The notes under the pieces: generated by a model
What the model saw: the letters and a program-made list of their open reading frames with translations, nothing else
Told to the model about the DNA's origin: nothing
The model's database searches: none
Origin: JAIVHA01 sp965367295
Lineage (GTDB): Bacteria; Pseudomonadota; Gammaproteobacteria; DSM-19610
Direction: 5' to 3'
Length of the DNA stretch: 51,557 nt
NCBI GenBank assembly: GCA_965367295.1
Contig: CBDUHN010000023.1
Coordinates: 1-51,557 of the forward strand
Position numbers and translations under genes: made by a program
Shown: piece after piece, positions 50,813 to 51,557 of the stretch
Numbering within the stretch: the stretch's first letter is position 1
Layout: every line of letters starts with the position of its first letter

Positions 50813-51557
50813 TAGTTGTCCCAGGTGCGAGTGGAATGGCAGTCGCCGCAGTCGGCGGTGGTTCGGGGATGTTCCCGGGGCTTGCCTTCCGCAATGGTCC
50901 CGTTGTGACAGAACGCACAGTTGCCAAGCACATCATTGTGATCCACGCGCCTGACCGGGCTCCAGGCGGTCGTGCGATGACAATCCTCGCAGTTGTTGTT
51001 GGTCAATGGATGAATGGCGGGCTTTCCGGTGGCGGTGGTGCCGTTATGACAGGTGGCGCAGTTGCCGGATACAGTGGCATGGTCAAAGCTGGCTGGTGTC
51101 CAGGCACGGGTGCTGTGGCAGTTGTCACAGGAGGCGTTGGTGCTGATATGCGTGACTGGTTTACCGGTGGCTGTGCTGCCGTTGTGACAGCTGCTGCAAC
51201 TCCCGGCTGCCACGCTGTTATGGTCGAATACGGCCGGTGTCCATCCGGTGGTGGTATGGCAGTCGTCGCAGGTATTCCCGGAAGGCAGATGGTTCACCGG
51301 TTTGCCCATGGCGGTGGTGCCGTTATGACAGCTGGAGCAGGTGCCGAGCACGGCGGTGTGGTCGACCCGTACTGCCGGCGACCAGTTGCGGGTGCTGTGG
51401 CAGTCATCGCAGGTATTGGTGGTGCTGATGTGCTGGGTGGTTTTGCCGGTGGCGGTGGTGCCGTTGTGGCAACTGGAACAGCTTCCGGTGACGTTAGTGT
51501 GATCGAATACCGCGCCGGTCCAGCTGCGGGTGGTATGACAGTCATCACAGGTGTTGC
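50812..51557 (-). CDS. multiheme c-type cytochrome with CxxCH repeats (partial, 3' end)
   Basis: The open frame runs off the right edge of the window; 248 residues are visible and the true start lies outside. They contain 11 CxxCH heme sites arranged in units of 46-47 residues. Each unit has one CSSCHNG-type site, a GKPxxH His, one CDxCH-type site and an FDH-type His about 12 residues later. Each unit therefore offers two hemes and two further His as axial ligands. The last unit ends CGDCHSTRTWDN with no membrane anchor. The protein is presumably periplasmic or extracellular. The following AMIN and barrel genes are on the same strand. Confidence 0.88.
   Translation of the reverse strand, partial: NTCDDCHTTRSWTGAVFDHTNVTGSCSSCHNGTTATGKTTQHISTTNTCDDCHSTRNWSPAVRVDHTAVLGTCSSCHNGTTAMGKPVNHLPSGNTCDDCHTTTGWTPAVFDHNSVAAGSCSSCHNGSTATGKPVTHISTNASCDNCHSTRAWTPASFDHATVSGNCATCHNGTTATGKPAIHPLTNNNCEDCHRTTAWSPVRRVDHNDVLGNCAFCHNGTIAEGKPREHPRTTADCGDCHSTRTWDN

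Noticed and set aside
50812..51557. Tandem repeat that might be a CRISPR or minisatellite
   Set aside because: The 138-141 base periodicity is fully explained by the protein repeat with CxxCH sites in one open frame.

Overview
The window looks like chromosomal DNA of a free-living gammaproteobacterium, probably from the sulfur-oxidising Chromatiales-type lineages. This rests on three things: the core gene order tRNAs-tig-clpP-clpX-lon-hupB-ppiD and mltD-methyltransferase-rnhA-dnaQ, which is typical of the class; moderately high GC; and a membrane [NiFe] hydrogenase of the Isp type, best known from purple and colourless sulfur bacteria. The genus is inference. No phage, transposon, integron or CRISPR array was seen.

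Layout. 1-9625: four tRNA genes (Arg, His, Lys, Leu), the proteostasis block tig-clpP-clpX-lon with a heat-shock type promoter before lon, hupB followed directly by tRNA-Val and tRNA-Asp, and ppiD. 9777-14619: a dicarboxylate/amino-acid symporter, then a probable zinc-uptake locus (small His/Cys membrane-associated protein, outer-membrane barrel, ZnuA-like binding protein, ZnuB-like permease) with no ATPase gene. 14654-16053 (minus): a DUF202 membrane protein and fabI. 16271-22930: a complete Yej-type oligopeptide ABC importer. 23089-25521: a class V aminotransferase, a dienelactone-hydrolase-like protein and the frameshifted remains of an AIG2/gamma-glutamylcyclotransferase-like gene. 25658-29738: two tandem DUF1538 membrane proteins, a PII-like protein, a CBS-pair protein and a SulP anion transporter, which look like one regulated transport module.

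29799-34686: a SlyB-like lipoprotein, a Rieske-like protein that has lost all four cluster ligands, mltD, then rnhA and dnaQ. 34883-38679: a PrsT-type TPR protein and a PEP-CTERM exported protein behind a clear sigma-54 promoter. 38800-47544: hypC-hypA-hypB-hypD on the minus strand, divergent from hynD-hupH-hynS-isp1-isp2-hynL on the plus strand: a membrane-bound uptake hydrogenase with its protease and part of its maturation set. 47854-51557 (minus): the 3' part of a modular multiheme c-type cytochrome, a small exported AMIN-like protein and a large AMIN-SPOR-TPR-beta-barrel protein, translationally linked at least in part.

The most notable observations are the multiheme cytochrome repeat locus with its barrel partner at the right edge, the Rieske-like protein keeping only the disulfide cysteines, the DUF1538/PII-like/CBS/SulP module, and the sigma-54 promoter with overlapping hairpins before the PEP-CTERM gene. 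All functional statements come from reading motifs and gene order by eye. No database search was possible.
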